Source: Speluncibacter jeojiensis
Lineage (GTDB): Bacteria > Actinomycetota > Actinomycetes > Mycobacteriales > Mycobacteriaceae
Assembly (NCBI RefSeq): GCF_029589495.1
Contig: NZ_JAAIVF010000006.1
Coordinates: 62,001-126,000 of the forward strand
Length of the DNA: 64,000 nt
Direction: 5' to 3'
The translations under genes and the position numbers were made by a program. How positions within the stretch are numbered: position 1 is the first letter of the stretch; each line of letters opens with the position of its first letter. The notes under the pieces were generated by a model. It saw only the letters and a list, made by a program, of their open reading frames with translations. It did not search any database and was not told where the DNA came from. Positions 8,897 through 17,596 of this stretch are shown here, piece by piece.

Positions 8897-10054
8897 ATGT
8901 CGACCACCCCGCTGCAGTCACGCCCGGTCGCCGCCGTCCGCCGGCCGGTCACGGGCCATCGTGCCGCCACCGGACCGATCCTCATGGGGGCCGCCGAGCA
9001 TTGCCTCCGCTTGAGCGCGATGACGCTGGAATCGGGACACCTGCCCGGCGACGAGGAGTTCGCCCCGATCCGTGACCGCGCGGCCGAGGCGGCGCGCAGC
9101 GGCACCCCGATCGAGCAGGTGCTGGCGCACTGCCATCGCGGGATGGCCGCCGCCCGGGCCTTCCTGCTCGACCGGACCCCGGACCCGGGACCCGAGGTCA
9201 CCCGACGGCACAGCCTGCTGCTGTTCTCGCTTTCAGACCGGCTCGCGGTCGTCTCCTCCGGCGCGTACGTGGCACAGTGCGCGCGGCCGGAACCACGCGG
9301 TGGCGCGCTCACCCCCGACCTCGTCGTCGACGCGCTGCTGAGCGGGCGTGACGCGACGTCACTCGGCCACCGCCACGGCATCCGGCTGGCGGAGAACCAC
9401 CTCGTCGTCGCGCTGGCGATCCGGCCCCGCGCCGACGAGGACCCCGCCGTGCGGCGCGGCGGCCAGGCCCTCGGCGTCGCGCTGACCGACCGGCTCGGTG
9501 GTCCGCTGCTGGCCTCGCTGTCGGGACAGCGCAAGTTCCTGCTCCTCCCCGGAACCCCGACGTGGACCGACGTCGAGTCGGCGCTGCAGCGGGCCGCGGC
9601 ATCGGCGGGCGTCGAGATCACCGCGGCCGCCGTCCAGTCGCCGACCTCCGGGATCCCCGATGCGGCCGAGCAGGCGCAGGAGTTGCTGGTGCTCGCGGGC
9701 CTGGGTGCGGCGTCGTCGACCACGCTGCACGGACTGGCCGATCTGGCGCTGGAATACCAGCTCACCCGGCCCGGGCCCGGACGCGACCAGCTGGTCGGTC
9801 TGCTCGACGCGCTCAGCCCCGAGTTGATCGAGACGCTGCGCGTGCACCTCGACGAGGGGGTGCACCGTCAGCGCACCGCCCGCCGACTGCACCTGCACGC
9901 GAACTCGGTCGACTACCGGCTCCGGCGCATCGCGCAGCTCACCGGCCGGGATCCCGGCCAGCCGATGGGCCTGTGGACGCTGCGGGCGGCGATCGTCGTG
10001 AGCGACTACCTGACCGCGGTCCGGCACACCGGCGACCACCGCGTCGCCTGCTGA
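8897..10054 (+). CDS. CdaR/PucR-family transcriptional regulator
   Basis: 385 residues from the ATG at 8897 with a GGGA-type ribosome-binding site. The N-terminal RsbRD/sensor-like helical region (to ~120) is followed by a GGDEF-like middle domain. The C-terminal PucR helix-turn-helix is visible as LRVHLDEGVHRQRTARRLHLHANSVDYRLRRI (segments LHLHANSVDYRLRRI and LTGRDP are diagnostic). PucR-type regulators usually control catabolic or stress genes close by. The downstream zinc-ribbon gene (27 nt away) may be co-transcribed. The target and effector are unknown. Confidence 0.88.
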   Translation: MSTTPLQSRPVAAVRRPVTGHRAATGPILMGAAEHCLRLSAMTLESGHLPGDEEFAPIRDRAAEAARSGTPIEQVLAHCHRGMAAARAFLLDRTPDPGPEVTRRHSLLLFSLSDRLAVVSSGAYVAQCARPEPRGGALTPDLVVDALLSGRDATSLGHRHGIRLAENHLVVALAIRPRADEDPAVRRGGQALGVALTDRLGGPLLASLSGQRKFLLLPGTPTWTDVESALQRAAASAGVEITAAAVQSPTSGIPDAAEQAQELLVLAGLGAASSTTLHGLADLALEYQLTRPGPGRDQLVGLLDALSPELIETLRVHLDEGVHRQRTARRLHLHANSVDYRLRRIAQLTGRDPGQPMGLWTLRAAIVVSDYLTAVRHTGDHRVAC

Positions 10055-10081
10055 CCCGTCTGACCTGCGGGCGGTGCTGCG

Positions 10082-10402
10082 GTGTTGATGATCCGTCGCT
10101 GCGAGTGCTGTGCGGCGCTGCTCGGTTGCCGCGCCGCGGCATGCTCGTGTTGCGGTGGCCGCGAACTGTCCCGCGTGCCGGTGTGCGGACGCGGCGCGAT
10201 CGTGGCGTGCACGGTTGTCACCGATCCCTCCGGACTGACCGGCCCGCTGTGTGCGATCGCCATCGTCGAACTCGACGAGGGCCCGTGGATCTACGCCTGG
10301 GTCGAGGGGATCACCGCCGGACCGGTCGGCCCTCTGCGGGTGCGCCTGCTGCGCGACGACAGGGGAGCGGACTATCCCCACTTCGTGTGCTGCGCAGCGT
10401 GA
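10082..10402 (+). CDS. Small zinc-ribbon (DUF35/OB-fold-like) protein
   Basis: 106 residues from GTG at 10082, or 104 from the ATG at 10088. The N-terminus carries a rubredoxin-like ribbon: C-x2-C (RCECCAAL) and later C-x-C-C-G-G (ACSCCGGREL). It is followed by a beta-rich stretch compatible with the OB-fold of DUF35 acyl-CoA-associated proteins. DUF35 proteins partner thiolases or hydratases, but none is encoded nearby, so the partner must be elsewhere. Likely co-transcribed with the PucR regulator upstream. Confidence 0.7.
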   Translation: MLMIRRCECCAALLGCRAAACSCCGGRELSRVPVCGRGAIVACTVVTDPSGLTGPLCAIAIVELDEGPWIYAWVEGITAGPVGPLRVRLLRDDRGADYPHFVCCAA

Positions 10403-10438
10403 CCCGGCAGGTCGCGTCGACGGACTGTTCGATGCGGC

Positions 10439-11560
10439 CTATTCGTCCCGCTCGACCGACCAGCGCTGTTCGACCTTCGCCCAGCGCCAGTAGCCGACCG
10501 TGCAGGCCCAGGCGAGGACGAACATGCCGACGATCGCGAACCCGACGTTGTTCAGGTTGATCGAGGCGATCCAGTTCGTCACCGGGTCGACCAAACCCAG
10601 GTCGTCGTGCAGCACGCTGATCAGTTCGATGGACCCGATGAGCAGGGCGACGGCGATGGACAGCCCGGTGATCGTCAGGTTGTAGTAGACCTTGCGGACC
10701 GGGTTCGAGAACGCCCAGTCGTAGGCGACGTTCATGAACAGACCGTCCACCGTGTCCATCAGGCTCATGCCCGCCGCGAACAGCAACGGCAGCACCAGGA
10801 TCGCATACCACGGCAGTCCGGCGGCGGCGCCGGAACCGGCCAGCGCAAGCAGCGCGACCTCGGTGGCGGTGTCGAAGCCCAGGCCGAACAGCACCCCCAC
10901 CGGGTACATCTGCCCGGGACGGCTGATCGCCCGCATCAGCGGTCCGAGGATGCGGGCGAGGAACCCGCGGGCGTTGAGCGCCTCCTCGAGTTCGTCGTGG
11001 TCGTATCGACCGTTGCGCAGTCCGCGGAACACCCGCCAGATCCCGATCAGCGCGACCACGTTGAGGATCCCGATGATGTAGAGGAACGAGCCGGAGGCGA
11101 GGGTGCTGATCATGCCGAGCCGGTGCCGCGCCGGCGAGTCGTCGTCGACGAGCGTGCCGACGATGTGGGCGCCCAGCACGACGAGCGCGGCCATCACGAA
11201 CACGATCGTCGAGTGACCCATCGCGAACCAGAAGCCGACCGACTTCGGGCGCTTCCCGTCGGCCATGAGCTTGCGCGTGGTGTTGTCGATCGCCGCGATG
11301 TGGTCGGCGTCGAAGGCGTGCCGCAGGCCGAACGTGTAGGCGGTGATCCCCAGCCCGACCCCGAACACCTGCGTGCCCAGGTGGTATCCGTGCGGGGCGA
11401 TCAGCCAGAACAGCATGCCGAACCCGATCACGTGCATGGCGGCGATCACGCCCAGCAGCGCGCCGGCCTCGGTCCAGTCGCGGCGGGTCCAGTCGGACAG
11501 CACACTGCGCAGGATGCGAGGTTGGCGGGTGGGCGGGGTGCCGGTGCGGGGCGTGGTCAC
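10439..11560 (-). CDS. Nickel/cobalt transporter of the NiCoT family
   Basis: 373 residues from a GTG with an AGGAGG ribosome-binding site about 8 nt upstream. It is a polytopic membrane protein with about eight helices. The NiCoT signature H-x4-D-H in helix II is at residues 81-87 (RHAFDADHIAAIDN), with further family motifs GFWFAMGHSTIVF and LFGLGFDTATEVALL. NiCoT proteins import Co2+ and/or Ni2+ using the proton gradient. A cobalamin riboswitch directly upstream indicates that the physiological cargo is cobalt for B12 synthesis, consistent with cobD and cobC in the same window. Confidence 0.95.
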   Translation of the reverse strand: MTTPRTGTPPTRQPRILRSVLSDWTRRDWTEAGALLGVIAAMHVIGFGMLFWLIAPHGYHLGTQVFGVGLGITAYTFGLRHAFDADHIAAIDNTTRKLMADGKRPKSVGFWFAMGHSTIVFVMAALVVLGAHIVGTLVDDDSPARHRLGMISTLASGSFLYIIGILNVVALIGIWRVFRGLRNGRYDHDELEEALNARGFLARILGPLMRAISRPGQMYPVGVLFGLGFDTATEVALLALAGSGAAAGLPWYAILVLPLLFAAGMSLMDTVDGLFMNVAYDWAFSNPVRKVYYNLTITGLSIAVALLIGSIELISVLHDDLGLVDPVTNWIASINLNNVGFAIVGMFVLAWACTVGYWRWAKVEQRWSVERDE

Positions 11561-11599
11561 GTGCGGGCCTCCTGGGATTGACGCGTCCCTCTCGACGGG

Positions 11600-11760
11600 C
11601 GTGATGCGCAGGGTCTGGCTCCCCGCCGACGGCAGCTGGTCGCGAGTGCGAATGCACGAAGGCATTGCTCGCGAAACATTGCTCGCCGGCGGGACACAGT
11701 GGCGCGACCGCACCGGATTGGCACCGGTTTCCTACGGCATCACGGATGACCTGAGCACTC
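11600..11760 (-). promoter_or_regulatory. Cobalamin (adenosylcobalamin-type) riboswitch
   Basis: On the minus strand the leader of the NiCoT gene reads GGAAACCGGTGCCAATCCGG, then the B12-box core GCGGTCGCGCCACTGT (about 11697-11726), and closes with the paired element GGGGAGCCAGACCCT (about 11609-11623). These are the conserved J/P-segments of B12 riboswitches. The 3' part is ~50 nt from the GTG, so the switch could act by occluding the ribosome-binding site or by termination. Binding of cobalamin would turn down cobalt uptake. Boundaries are approximate. Confidence 0.9.
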
Positions 11761-11833
11761 TAAACCCCGGACCTGGGAGCGCGTCGGCGCCTTGCGCTTT
11801 CCTGTGGGCCGGGTGTGCCGGGCCGGGGTGGTC

Positions 11834-13087
11834 TCAGGCGGCGAATCCGCGGCGCGGCCGGCGCAGCGAGGCCAGCCCGGTCTCGGTGAGATAGTGCGCG
11901 ATGGTCAGCGCCGGGTGACGGTTCGGCAGGGGCTCCTTGCCGTCGGCCAGTCGCCACATCTGGGTGGAGTGCCACACCAGGTCGGAGGCGCCGTCGAGCT
12001 TGGCGATGCCGATGCGCCGCGGACGGACCGTGCTGGCCTGGGCGGTGCCGGCGAGCAGCCGCGCGGGCAGGTCCGGTTCGAGGATGAGCGGTCGGCCCAG
12101 CCCGATCATGTCGACCGCGCCGGACTCGAGGGCATCGGTCATGCCGCCACCGGTGCGGAATCCGCCGGTGAGCATCAGCGGCAGAGTCCGTGCGTCGGTC
12201 ACCGACCGCACCCGCTCGGCATAGTCGAGGAAGTATGCCTCGCGGGCCCGGGTGCTGTCCTTGGCCGGCTCGGCGGGCATGCCCATCATCGCGGTGGACT
12301 CGTAGGTGCCGCCGGAAATCTCGAGCAGGTCGATGCCGAGGTCGGCCAGTTCCAGCACCACCTCGACCGACTCGTCCTCGGTCATCCCGCCGCGCTGGAA
12401 GTCCGCGGAGTTCAGCTTGACCGACACCGGCACCCGCGGGCCCACCGCGGCGCGGGTCGCCCGGACGACCTCGAGCAGGAACCGACGGCGGTTCTGCGCG
12501 GAGCCGCCCCACTCGTCGTCGCGCTGATTGGTCAGTGGGGAGAGGAACTGGCTGATCAGGTAGCCGTGGGCGGCGTGCACCTGTACCCCGCCGAAGCCCG
12601 CGTCCACGACGGTGCGTGCGGCGGTCGCGAAGCGCTGTACCAGGTCCAGGATCTCCTGGTGGTTCAGTGCGCGGGGGCGGGCGAAGGCGCCGCCTGTCCC
12701 GGCGATCGCGATCTCCGACGGGGCGACCGGCCGGGCACTGAGGTGGCGGGGGATCTGGCGGCCCGGGTGGTTGATCTGCACCCACGCCCGGGAGCCGCCC
12801 GCGGTGGCCGACTCTGCCCAGCGGCGCAGTTCCGCGAGGTGACGGGTGTCCTCGACGACAACGTTTCCGGGCTCGCCGATGGCGGTCCGGTCGATCATCA
12901 CGTTGCCGGTGATCAGCAGTCCGGCGCCCGAACCCGACCACCGCCGATACAGCCGGTCGAGGCGCGCGGTGGGGCCGTTGTGCTTGTCACCGAGCCCCTC
13001 GCTCAACGCGGCCTTCGCCATACGGTTGGGCAGCGTGACCCCGCAGGGCAGCGGCAAAGGTGTGGCGAGCGTGGTCGCATCCGGCAT
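11834..13087 (-). CDS. Old Yellow Enzyme-like NADH:flavin oxidoreductase
   Basis: 417 residues, ATG with a GGAGGGGGA ribosome-binding site. It has an FMN-binding TIM barrel: TLPNRMAKAALSEG at the N-terminus, the HAAHGYLISQFLSPLTNQRDDEWGG motif region typical of the family, and FMN phosphate-binding segments near LTGGFRTGGG and GLGRPLI. It lacks the C-terminal FeS/FAD domains of dienoyl-CoA reductases, so it is a single-domain ene-reductase. Substrate unknown. It is separated from accD6 by a strong hairpin, and its C-terminus is followed by the riboswitch of the next gene. Confidence 0.88.
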   Translation of the reverse strand: MPDATTLATPLPLPCGVTLPNRMAKAALSEGLGDKHNGPTARLDRLYRRWSGSGAGLLITGNVMIDRTAIGEPGNVVVEDTRHLAELRRWAESATAGGSRAWVQINHPGRQIPRHLSARPVAPSEIAIAGTGGAFARPRALNHQEILDLVQRFATAARTVVDAGFGGVQVHAAHGYLISQFLSPLTNQRDDEWGGSAQNRRRFLLEVVRATRAAVGPRVPVSVKLNSADFQRGGMTEDESVEVVLELADLGIDLLEISGGTYESTAMMGMPAEPAKDSTRAREAYFLDYAERVRSVTDARTLPLMLTGGFRTGGGMTDALESGAVDMIGLGRPLILEPDLPARLLAGTAQASTVRPRRIGIAKLDGASDLVWHSTQMWRLADGKEPLPNRHPALTIAHYLTETGLASLRRPRRGFAA

Positions 13088-13215
13088 CGCGAAGTCCCCC
13101 TCCTGCGTGACCGGCAGGTGGATCCGGCCACGATGTGACTGTTGTTACCCCCCGACCCTATGAGTTGGGCGATCGCTCAGTTGATCCGGGTACCGGAAGT
13201 ACGAGGTACCGGGAC

Positions 13216-13252
13216 GGCTGCGGCCCCGACCGTGATGGTCGGGGCCGCAGCC
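13216..13252 (-). terminator. Strong hairpin terminator after accD6
   Basis: Sixteen-bp perfect stem (13216-13231 with 13237-13252) and a 5-nt loop, 22 nt beyond the accD6 stop codon. Confidence 0.8.
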
Positions 13253-13273
13253 GAACTCGATGCCGTGCTCAGA

Positions 13274-14734
13274 TCACAGTGGGATGTTCTTGTGCCGGCC
13301 GCGCCGGGCCGGGGCGGCGGCGAGCGCCGCGGTGATGCGGCTGCGGGTGACCGCGGGATCGATCACCTCGTCGACCACGCCGATGTCGATCGCGCGGCCG
13401 ACTCCGCCGGCGATCTGCTCGTGCTCCTGCGCGAGCCGGTCGTGCAGGGCCTCGCGCTCCTCGTCGGGTGCGGCGGCCAGGGCACGCTTGTGCAAGATGC
13501 CGACGGCGGCCTTGGCGCCCATGACCGCGACCTCGGAGTCGGGCCAGGCGTAGACGGCGGTGGCGCCGAGCGCGCGGGAGTTCATCGCGATGTACGCGCC
13601 GCCGTAGATCTTGCGGGTCACCAGCGTCACCCGCGGCACGGAGGCCTCGCCGAAGGCGTGCAGCAGCTTTGCGCCGCGGCGGACCACACCCTCCCATTCC
13701 TGGCTGACGCCGGGAAGGTAGCCGGGCACGTCGACGACGACCACCAGCGGGATGCCGAAGGCGTCGCACAGGCGCACGAACCGCGCGGCCTTCTCGGCGC
13801 TCTCCGAGTTCAGGCAGCCGCCGAGGCGCAGCGGGTTGTTGGCGAGGACGCCGACGGTGCGCCCGGCCAGCCGGCCCAGCCCGATCACCATCGAGCGGGC
13901 CCACTTGGCCTGGAACTCCTCGAAGCTGGACAGCTCGAGGCGTTCGCCGTCGGGTCCCTCGACGACCTCGTGGTCGAGCAGCGTCCGGACGATCGGGTGC
14001 ACGTCGTAGGCGCGCCGGTTCGACTCGGGCAGCATCGCCTTCAGATCGACGTCGCCGGCCTCGGCCTTGGCCCGGTCGAAGTGACCCTGGCGGGAGAACA
14101 GCGCCACGAGGCGACGCCCGCGGCTGAACGCGTCGGCCTCGTCGTCGGCGACGATGTGGCAGACGCCGGACTTGCCGTGGTGGGTGTCGGGGCCGCCGAG
14201 CGAGGCCATGTCGACCTGTTCGCCGGTGACCGACTTCACGACGTCGGGCCCGGTCACGAAGACGCGGCCCTCCGGCGCCATGATGACCACGTCGGTCAGC
14301 GCCGGGCCGTAGGCGGCCCCGCCGGCGGCGAAGCCGACGACGATCGAGATCTGCGGGACGAGTCCGGAGGCGCGGATCATGGCCTCGAAGACCAGTCCGA
14401 CCGCGTGCAGGGCCTCTACGCCCTCGGCGAGGCGGGCGCCGCCCGAGTGCCAGACGCCGACGATGGGGGATTCCTCGGCGATCGCGACGTCGTACGCGTC
14501 GACGATGTGCCGGCAGCCGTCGACACCCATCGCGCCGCCCATGACGGTGCCGTCCGTGCAGAAGGCGATGGTGCGCACGCCGGAGATCTCGCCGGCCGCG
14601 GCCAGGACGCCGGAACGGTCGCGCGGGTGCAGCAACTCGACGGTGTCGGGGTCGAAGAGGACCTCGAGGCGGCGCAGCGGGTCACGAGGATCAGGCTTGG
14701 CCTCGACGCTCTGGCCGGGGGCGAGAAGAGTCAT
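13274..14734 (-). CDS. accD6: Acetyl/propionyl-CoA carboxylase carboxyltransferase beta subunit AccD6
   Basis: 486 residues, ATG with AGGAGG 6-7 nt upstream. A carboxyltransferase (crotonase-like) fold with N- and C-subdomains: the acyl-CoA oxyanion site GFAAGGAAYGPAL and the biotin/carboxyl-binding region KIYGGAYIAMNSRALGA (glycine-rich segments) are present. In mycobacteria AccD6 with biotinylated AccA3 makes malonyl-CoA for FAS-II, and the gene follows kasA/kasB in the fabD operon. Here it follows kasA, but two hairpins in the 190-nt gap suggest it may also be transcribed on its own. Confidence 0.94.
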   Translation of the reverse strand: MTLLAPGQSVEAKPDPRDPLRRLEVLFDPDTVELLHPRDRSGVLAAAGEISGVRTIAFCTDGTVMGGAMGVDGCRHIVDAYDVAIAEESPIVGVWHSGGARLAEGVEALHAVGLVFEAMIRASGLVPQISIVVGFAAGGAAYGPALTDVVIMAPEGRVFVTGPDVVKSVTGEQVDMASLGGPDTHHGKSGVCHIVADDEADAFSRGRRLVALFSRQGHFDRAKAEAGDVDLKAMLPESNRRAYDVHPIVRTLLDHEVVEGPDGERLELSSFEEFQAKWARSMVIGLGRLAGRTVGVLANNPLRLGGCLNSESAEKAARFVRLCDAFGIPLVVVVDVPGYLPGVSQEWEGVVRRGAKLLHAFGEASVPRVTLVTRKIYGGAYIAMNSRALGATAVYAWPDSEVAVMGAKAAVGILHKRALAAAPDEEREALHDRLAQEHEQIAGGVGRAIDIGVVDEVIDPAVTRSRITAALAAAPARRGRHKNIPL

Positions 14735-14803
14735 CGATTCCTCCTGGGGTTGGTCGTGTGCCGGCTTGCGTGGCAGTCGATCTCGCTTCGAGTCGGTGTG
14801 GGT

Positions 14804-14862
14804 CGGGGACGGGAGAGGTCCCCGGTTCGGGTGGGTCCGGGACGGATCCCGGAACCCACCCG
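14804..14862 (-). terminator. Tandem hairpins between kasA and accD6
   Basis: First hairpin: 7-bp CGGGGAC/GTCCCCG (14804-14824). Second: about 15 bp, CGGGTGGGTCCGGGA with TCCCGGAACCCACCCG, one bulged base (14828-14862). They could terminate or process the kasA transcript before accD6. Confidence 0.6.
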
Positions 14863-14924
14863 CGGGGTGAGGTGCCGGCGTGTCCGGAGGACTCGGCGGC
14901 ACCCCGCCCGATGAGGCATGCGAT

Positions 14925-16187
14925 CTAGGCGCGACCGAACGCGAGGGCCACATTGTGACCACCGAATCCGAACGAGTTGTTGATCGCGAAATCGATCTGG
15001 CCGTAGCGCGGTTCTCCCTTGACCACGTCCAGGTCGATCTCCGGGTCCTGGTTGTCCAGGTTGAGCGTGGGCGGGATGACTCCCTCACGCAGTGCCAGGA
15101 CGGTCAGGACCGCTTCCAGCGCGCCCACCGCTCCGATGGAGTGTCCGAGCGCGGACTTGGGTGCGTACACCGCGGCGTGGTTGCCCACGGCGGACTTGAT
15201 GGCCAGGGCCTCGGCGGTGTCGCCGATGGGGGTGGCCGTGGCGTGCGCATTGACGTGCGCGATGTCGGCCTTGGTCAGGCCGCCGGTCTGGATCGCCCGG
15301 GTCATCGCCCGCGCCGCGCCCGTGCCCTCGGGATCGGGAGCGACGATGTGGAAGCCGTCGGAGGTGATCCCCGCGCCCATCAGGCGGGCGTGGATGGTCG
15401 CGCCCCGGGCCTTCGCATGCTCCTCGGTCTCGAGCACCATCAGGGCCCCGGCCTCGCCGAACACGAAGCCGTCGCGGTCCTTGTCGAACGGACGCGAGGC
15501 GGCCTGTGGGTCGTCGTTGCGGGTGCTCAGCGCGCGCATCATCGCGAAGCTCGCGATCGGCACCTCGCTGACCTGGCCCTCGACGCCGCCGGTGACGACG
15601 ATGTCGGCGTCACCGAGAGCGATCATCCGGTAGGCGTGGGCGATCGCCTCGGAACCCGACGAGCAGGCCGAGACCGGGGTGATCACGCCTGCCTTGGCGC
15701 CGAGTTCGAGCCCGACCGTGGCGGACGGGCCGTTCGGCATGACCATCTGCACCGCGAACGGGGAGACCTTGCGGTACCCGCCGGCGCGCATCTTGTCGAC
15801 CGCGTCGATGAGGGATTCGCCCCCGCCGAGGCCGGTGCCGATGACGACGCCGAGGCGCTCCTTGTCGACCTCGGGGCTGCCGGCGTTCTGCCACACCGTG
15901 CGGGACAGGCTCAGCGCCAGCCGCTCGACGAAGCTCATCCGGCGGACCTCGACGCGCGAGAGCGTCTCGTCGGGGCTGACCTTCAACTGGCCGGCGATCC
16001 GAACCGGAAGGTCATACTCCTCGACGAACGGGTCGGCGATGATGCCGACGCCGCTCTCGCCGGAGAGCAGTCCCTTCCACGTGGCATCCACGTCACCAGC
16101 GATCGACGTCGTGGCCGCGAGGCTGGTGACGACGATATTGGGGATCGTCCCGTTGCGGGTGGTGGCGGAGGTCACGGCTCGACTCAC
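14925..16187 (-). CDS. kasA: Beta-ketoacyl-ACP synthase (KasA/FabF type)
   Basis: 420 residues. Catalytic Cys175 in [10 protein letters not shown], and the two active-site histidines in [11 protein letters not shown] (about 315) and [10 protein letters not shown] (about 349). It is an elongating condensing enzyme of FAS-II that extends acyl-ACP with malonyl-ACP on the route to meromycolate chains. The ATG overlaps the acpM stop by 4 nt (ATGA), so translation is coupled. Mycobacteria carry a second copy, kasB, immediately downstream; only one ketosynthase is present here. Confidence 0.95.
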   Translation of the reverse strand: MSRAVTSATTRNGTIPNIVVTSLAATTSIAGDVDATWKGLLSGESGVGIIADPFVEEYDLPVRIAGQLKVSPDETLSRVEVRRMSFVERLALSLSRTVWQNAGSPEVDKERLGVVIGTGLGGGESLIDAVDKMRAGGYRKVSPFAVQMVMPNGPSATVGLELGAKAGVITPVSACSSGSEAIAHAYRMIALGDADIVVTGGVEGQVSEVPIASFAMMRALSTRNDDPQAASRPFDKDRDGFVFGEAGALMVLETEEHAKARGATIHARLMGAGITSDGFHIVAPDPEGTGAARAMTRAIQTGGLTKADIAHVNAHATATPIGDTAEALAIKSAVGNHAAVYAPKSALGHSIGAVGALEAVLTVLALREGVIPPTLNLDNQDPEIDLDVVKGEPRYGQIDFAINNSFGFGGHNVALAFGRA

Positions 16188-16495
16188 TTGCCCTCGGAGT
16201 CGGCGTTCTCGGCGAGCTTGGCCTTGACGGTGTCGGCGGCCTCGCCGCCCTCGGCCTCGAGCTTCTGGATGTACGAGACGACGTCACCGACGGTGCGCAG
16301 GCCGGCGAGGTCCTCGTCCGGGATCTTCACGCCGTACTTGTCCTCGGTCTGCACCGCGATTTCGACCATGGACAGGGAGTCGATGTCCAGGTCGTCGACG
16401 AAGGACTTCTCGACGGTCACCTCGGAAGGCTCGATACCGGTGACCTCCTCGATGATCTCCGCGAGGTTGGCGATGATTTCTTCCTGAGTCGCCAC
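16184..16495 (-). CDS. acpM: Meromycolate-extension acyl carrier protein
   Basis: 103 residues from the GTG at 16495, chosen because the homologous N-terminus ([14 protein letters not shown]) begins there and a GGGAG site lies upstream. The phosphopantetheine serine is Ser40 in [11 protein letters not shown]. An acidic/Lys-Ala C-terminal extension beyond the ACP helix bundle (from about residue 80) matches AcpM rather than ordinary AcpP. It carries the growing chain between FabD, KasA and the FAS-II reductases and dehydratases. It lies 84 nt after fabD in the same operon. Confidence 0.95.
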   Translation of the reverse strand: MATQEEIIANLAEIIEEVTGIEPSEVTVEKSFVDDLDIDSLSMVEIAVQTEDKYGVKIPDEDLAGLRTVGDVVSYIQKLEAEGGEAADTVKAKLAENADSEGK

Positions 16496-16579
16496 TTGGG
16501 TGGCTCCCTTCTGCTGTGTGGAAAACAATGAGCCCCGGATCGATTTCGGTGCGCAGACCCGGATGCGCGGTCTGAGAGG

Positions 16580-17488
16580 CTAGCCCAGCTCTCTGAACTG
16601 AGCGAGGTCGTCGGGTGTCTTGAGGGCCAACGTGGGCGTGCCACGCATCTCCCGCTTGGCGATTCCGACGAGCGTGCCGGCCGGCGGCAGCTCCACCAGC
16701 GCGGCCGGTGCCGACTCGCGCAGCGTGGCGGTGCACAGGTCCCACCGCACCGGGCGGGTGACCTGCGCGACCAGGCGCTCGAGCGCCTCCGTGCCGGAGG
16801 CGACGGCCTGGCCGTCGGCGTTGGACAACAGCGTCCGGACCGGATCCGACGGAGTGATCTTCGCGGCGGCCGCGGCGACGGCGTCCTCGGCCGGAGCCAT
16901 GAACTGGGTGTGGAATGCGCCGGCGACCGGGAGCGCGCGGACGCGGGCCTTCTCGGGCGGGTTGGCGGCGAGGGCCTCGAGGTCGTCGAGCTTGCCGGCC
17001 GCGACGATCTGCCCGGCCGCGTTGCGGTTGGCCGGCTCCAGGTTCAGCTCGGCCAGACGTGCCAGCACGGCCTGCTCGTCGCCGCCGAGGACGGCGGACA
17101 TGCCGGTGGGGACCAGGGCGCAGGCCTTGGCCATCTCGGCACCGCGGACGGCGGCGAGGGAGACGGCCTCGTCCACGCCGATGACGCCGGCGATGGCCGC
17201 GGCGGCGAGCTCGCCGACCGAGTGACCGGCGGTCACCAGCTCCTGCGGGACGGCGCCGTCACGGGTCAGCTCGGCGTAGGCGAGCAGCGCGGCGGCCACG
17301 ACGAGAGGCTGGGTCACCGCGGTGTCGGTGATCTCCTCCGCGGAGGCGGTGGTGCCGAGCCGCTGCAGGTCCAGGCCGGTCAGCTTGGACCAGAGGGAGA
17401 CCTGGTCGGCTGCGCCGGCGAGTTCCAGCCACGGTGCGAGCATGCCAGGTGTCTGGGAGCCCTGTCCGGGTGCAAGGAGCGCTATCAC
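16580..17488 (-). CDS. fabD: Malonyl-CoA:ACP transacylase
   Basis: 302 residues, GTG start. The acyltransferase fold has the GQGSQ loop at residues 8-12, nucleophile Ser90 in AGHSVGE and catalytic His in GAFHTQFM. It loads malonate from malonyl-CoA onto AcpM. First gene of the FAS-II operon fabD-acpM-kasA(-accD6). The 108-nt gap to mabR contains an AT-rich inverted repeat that may bind the regulator. Confidence 0.95.
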   Translation of the reverse strand: MIALLAPGQGSQTPGMLAPWLELAGAADQVSLWSKLTGLDLQRLGTTASAEEITDTAVTQPLVVAAALLAYAELTRDGAVPQELVTAGHSVGELAAAAIAGVIGVDEAVSLAAVRGAEMAKACALVPTGMSAVLGGDEQAVLARLAELNLEPANRNAAGQIVAAGKLDDLEALAANPPEKARVRALPVAGAFHTQFMAPAEDAVAAAAAKITPSDPVRTLLSNADGQAVASGTEALERLVAQVTRPVRWDLCTATLRESAPAALVELPPAGTLVGIAKREMRGTPTLALKTPDDLAQFRELG

Positions 17489-17561
17489 GTTGATCAGAGA
17501 ACACCCCCGCGGCGCTCGGCAGTCGTGTCGCCGGGCACGAACTATGAGGACGAGATTTGTA

Positions 17562-17577
17562 GGTTTCCTCTAAAACC
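17562..17577 (-). promoter_or_regulatory. Inverted repeat in the fabD promoter region, candidate MabR operator
   Basis: GGTTT-N6-AAACC in an unusually AT-rich patch, 74-89 nt upstream of the fabD start. A second palindrome, ACAGGT-GTT-ACCTGT, lies at 17619-17633 inside the end of mabR. Position is right for FAS-II operon control by MabR; the actual binding motif was not checked. Confidence 0.4.
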
Positions 17578-17596
17578 CCAAGAAAACGGGCCCTAT

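Noticed and set aside
11561-11713. 51-codon N-terminal extension of the NiCoT protein
   Set aside because: The extension is the coding shadow of the cobalamin riboswitch; AGGAGG precedes the GTG at 11560.
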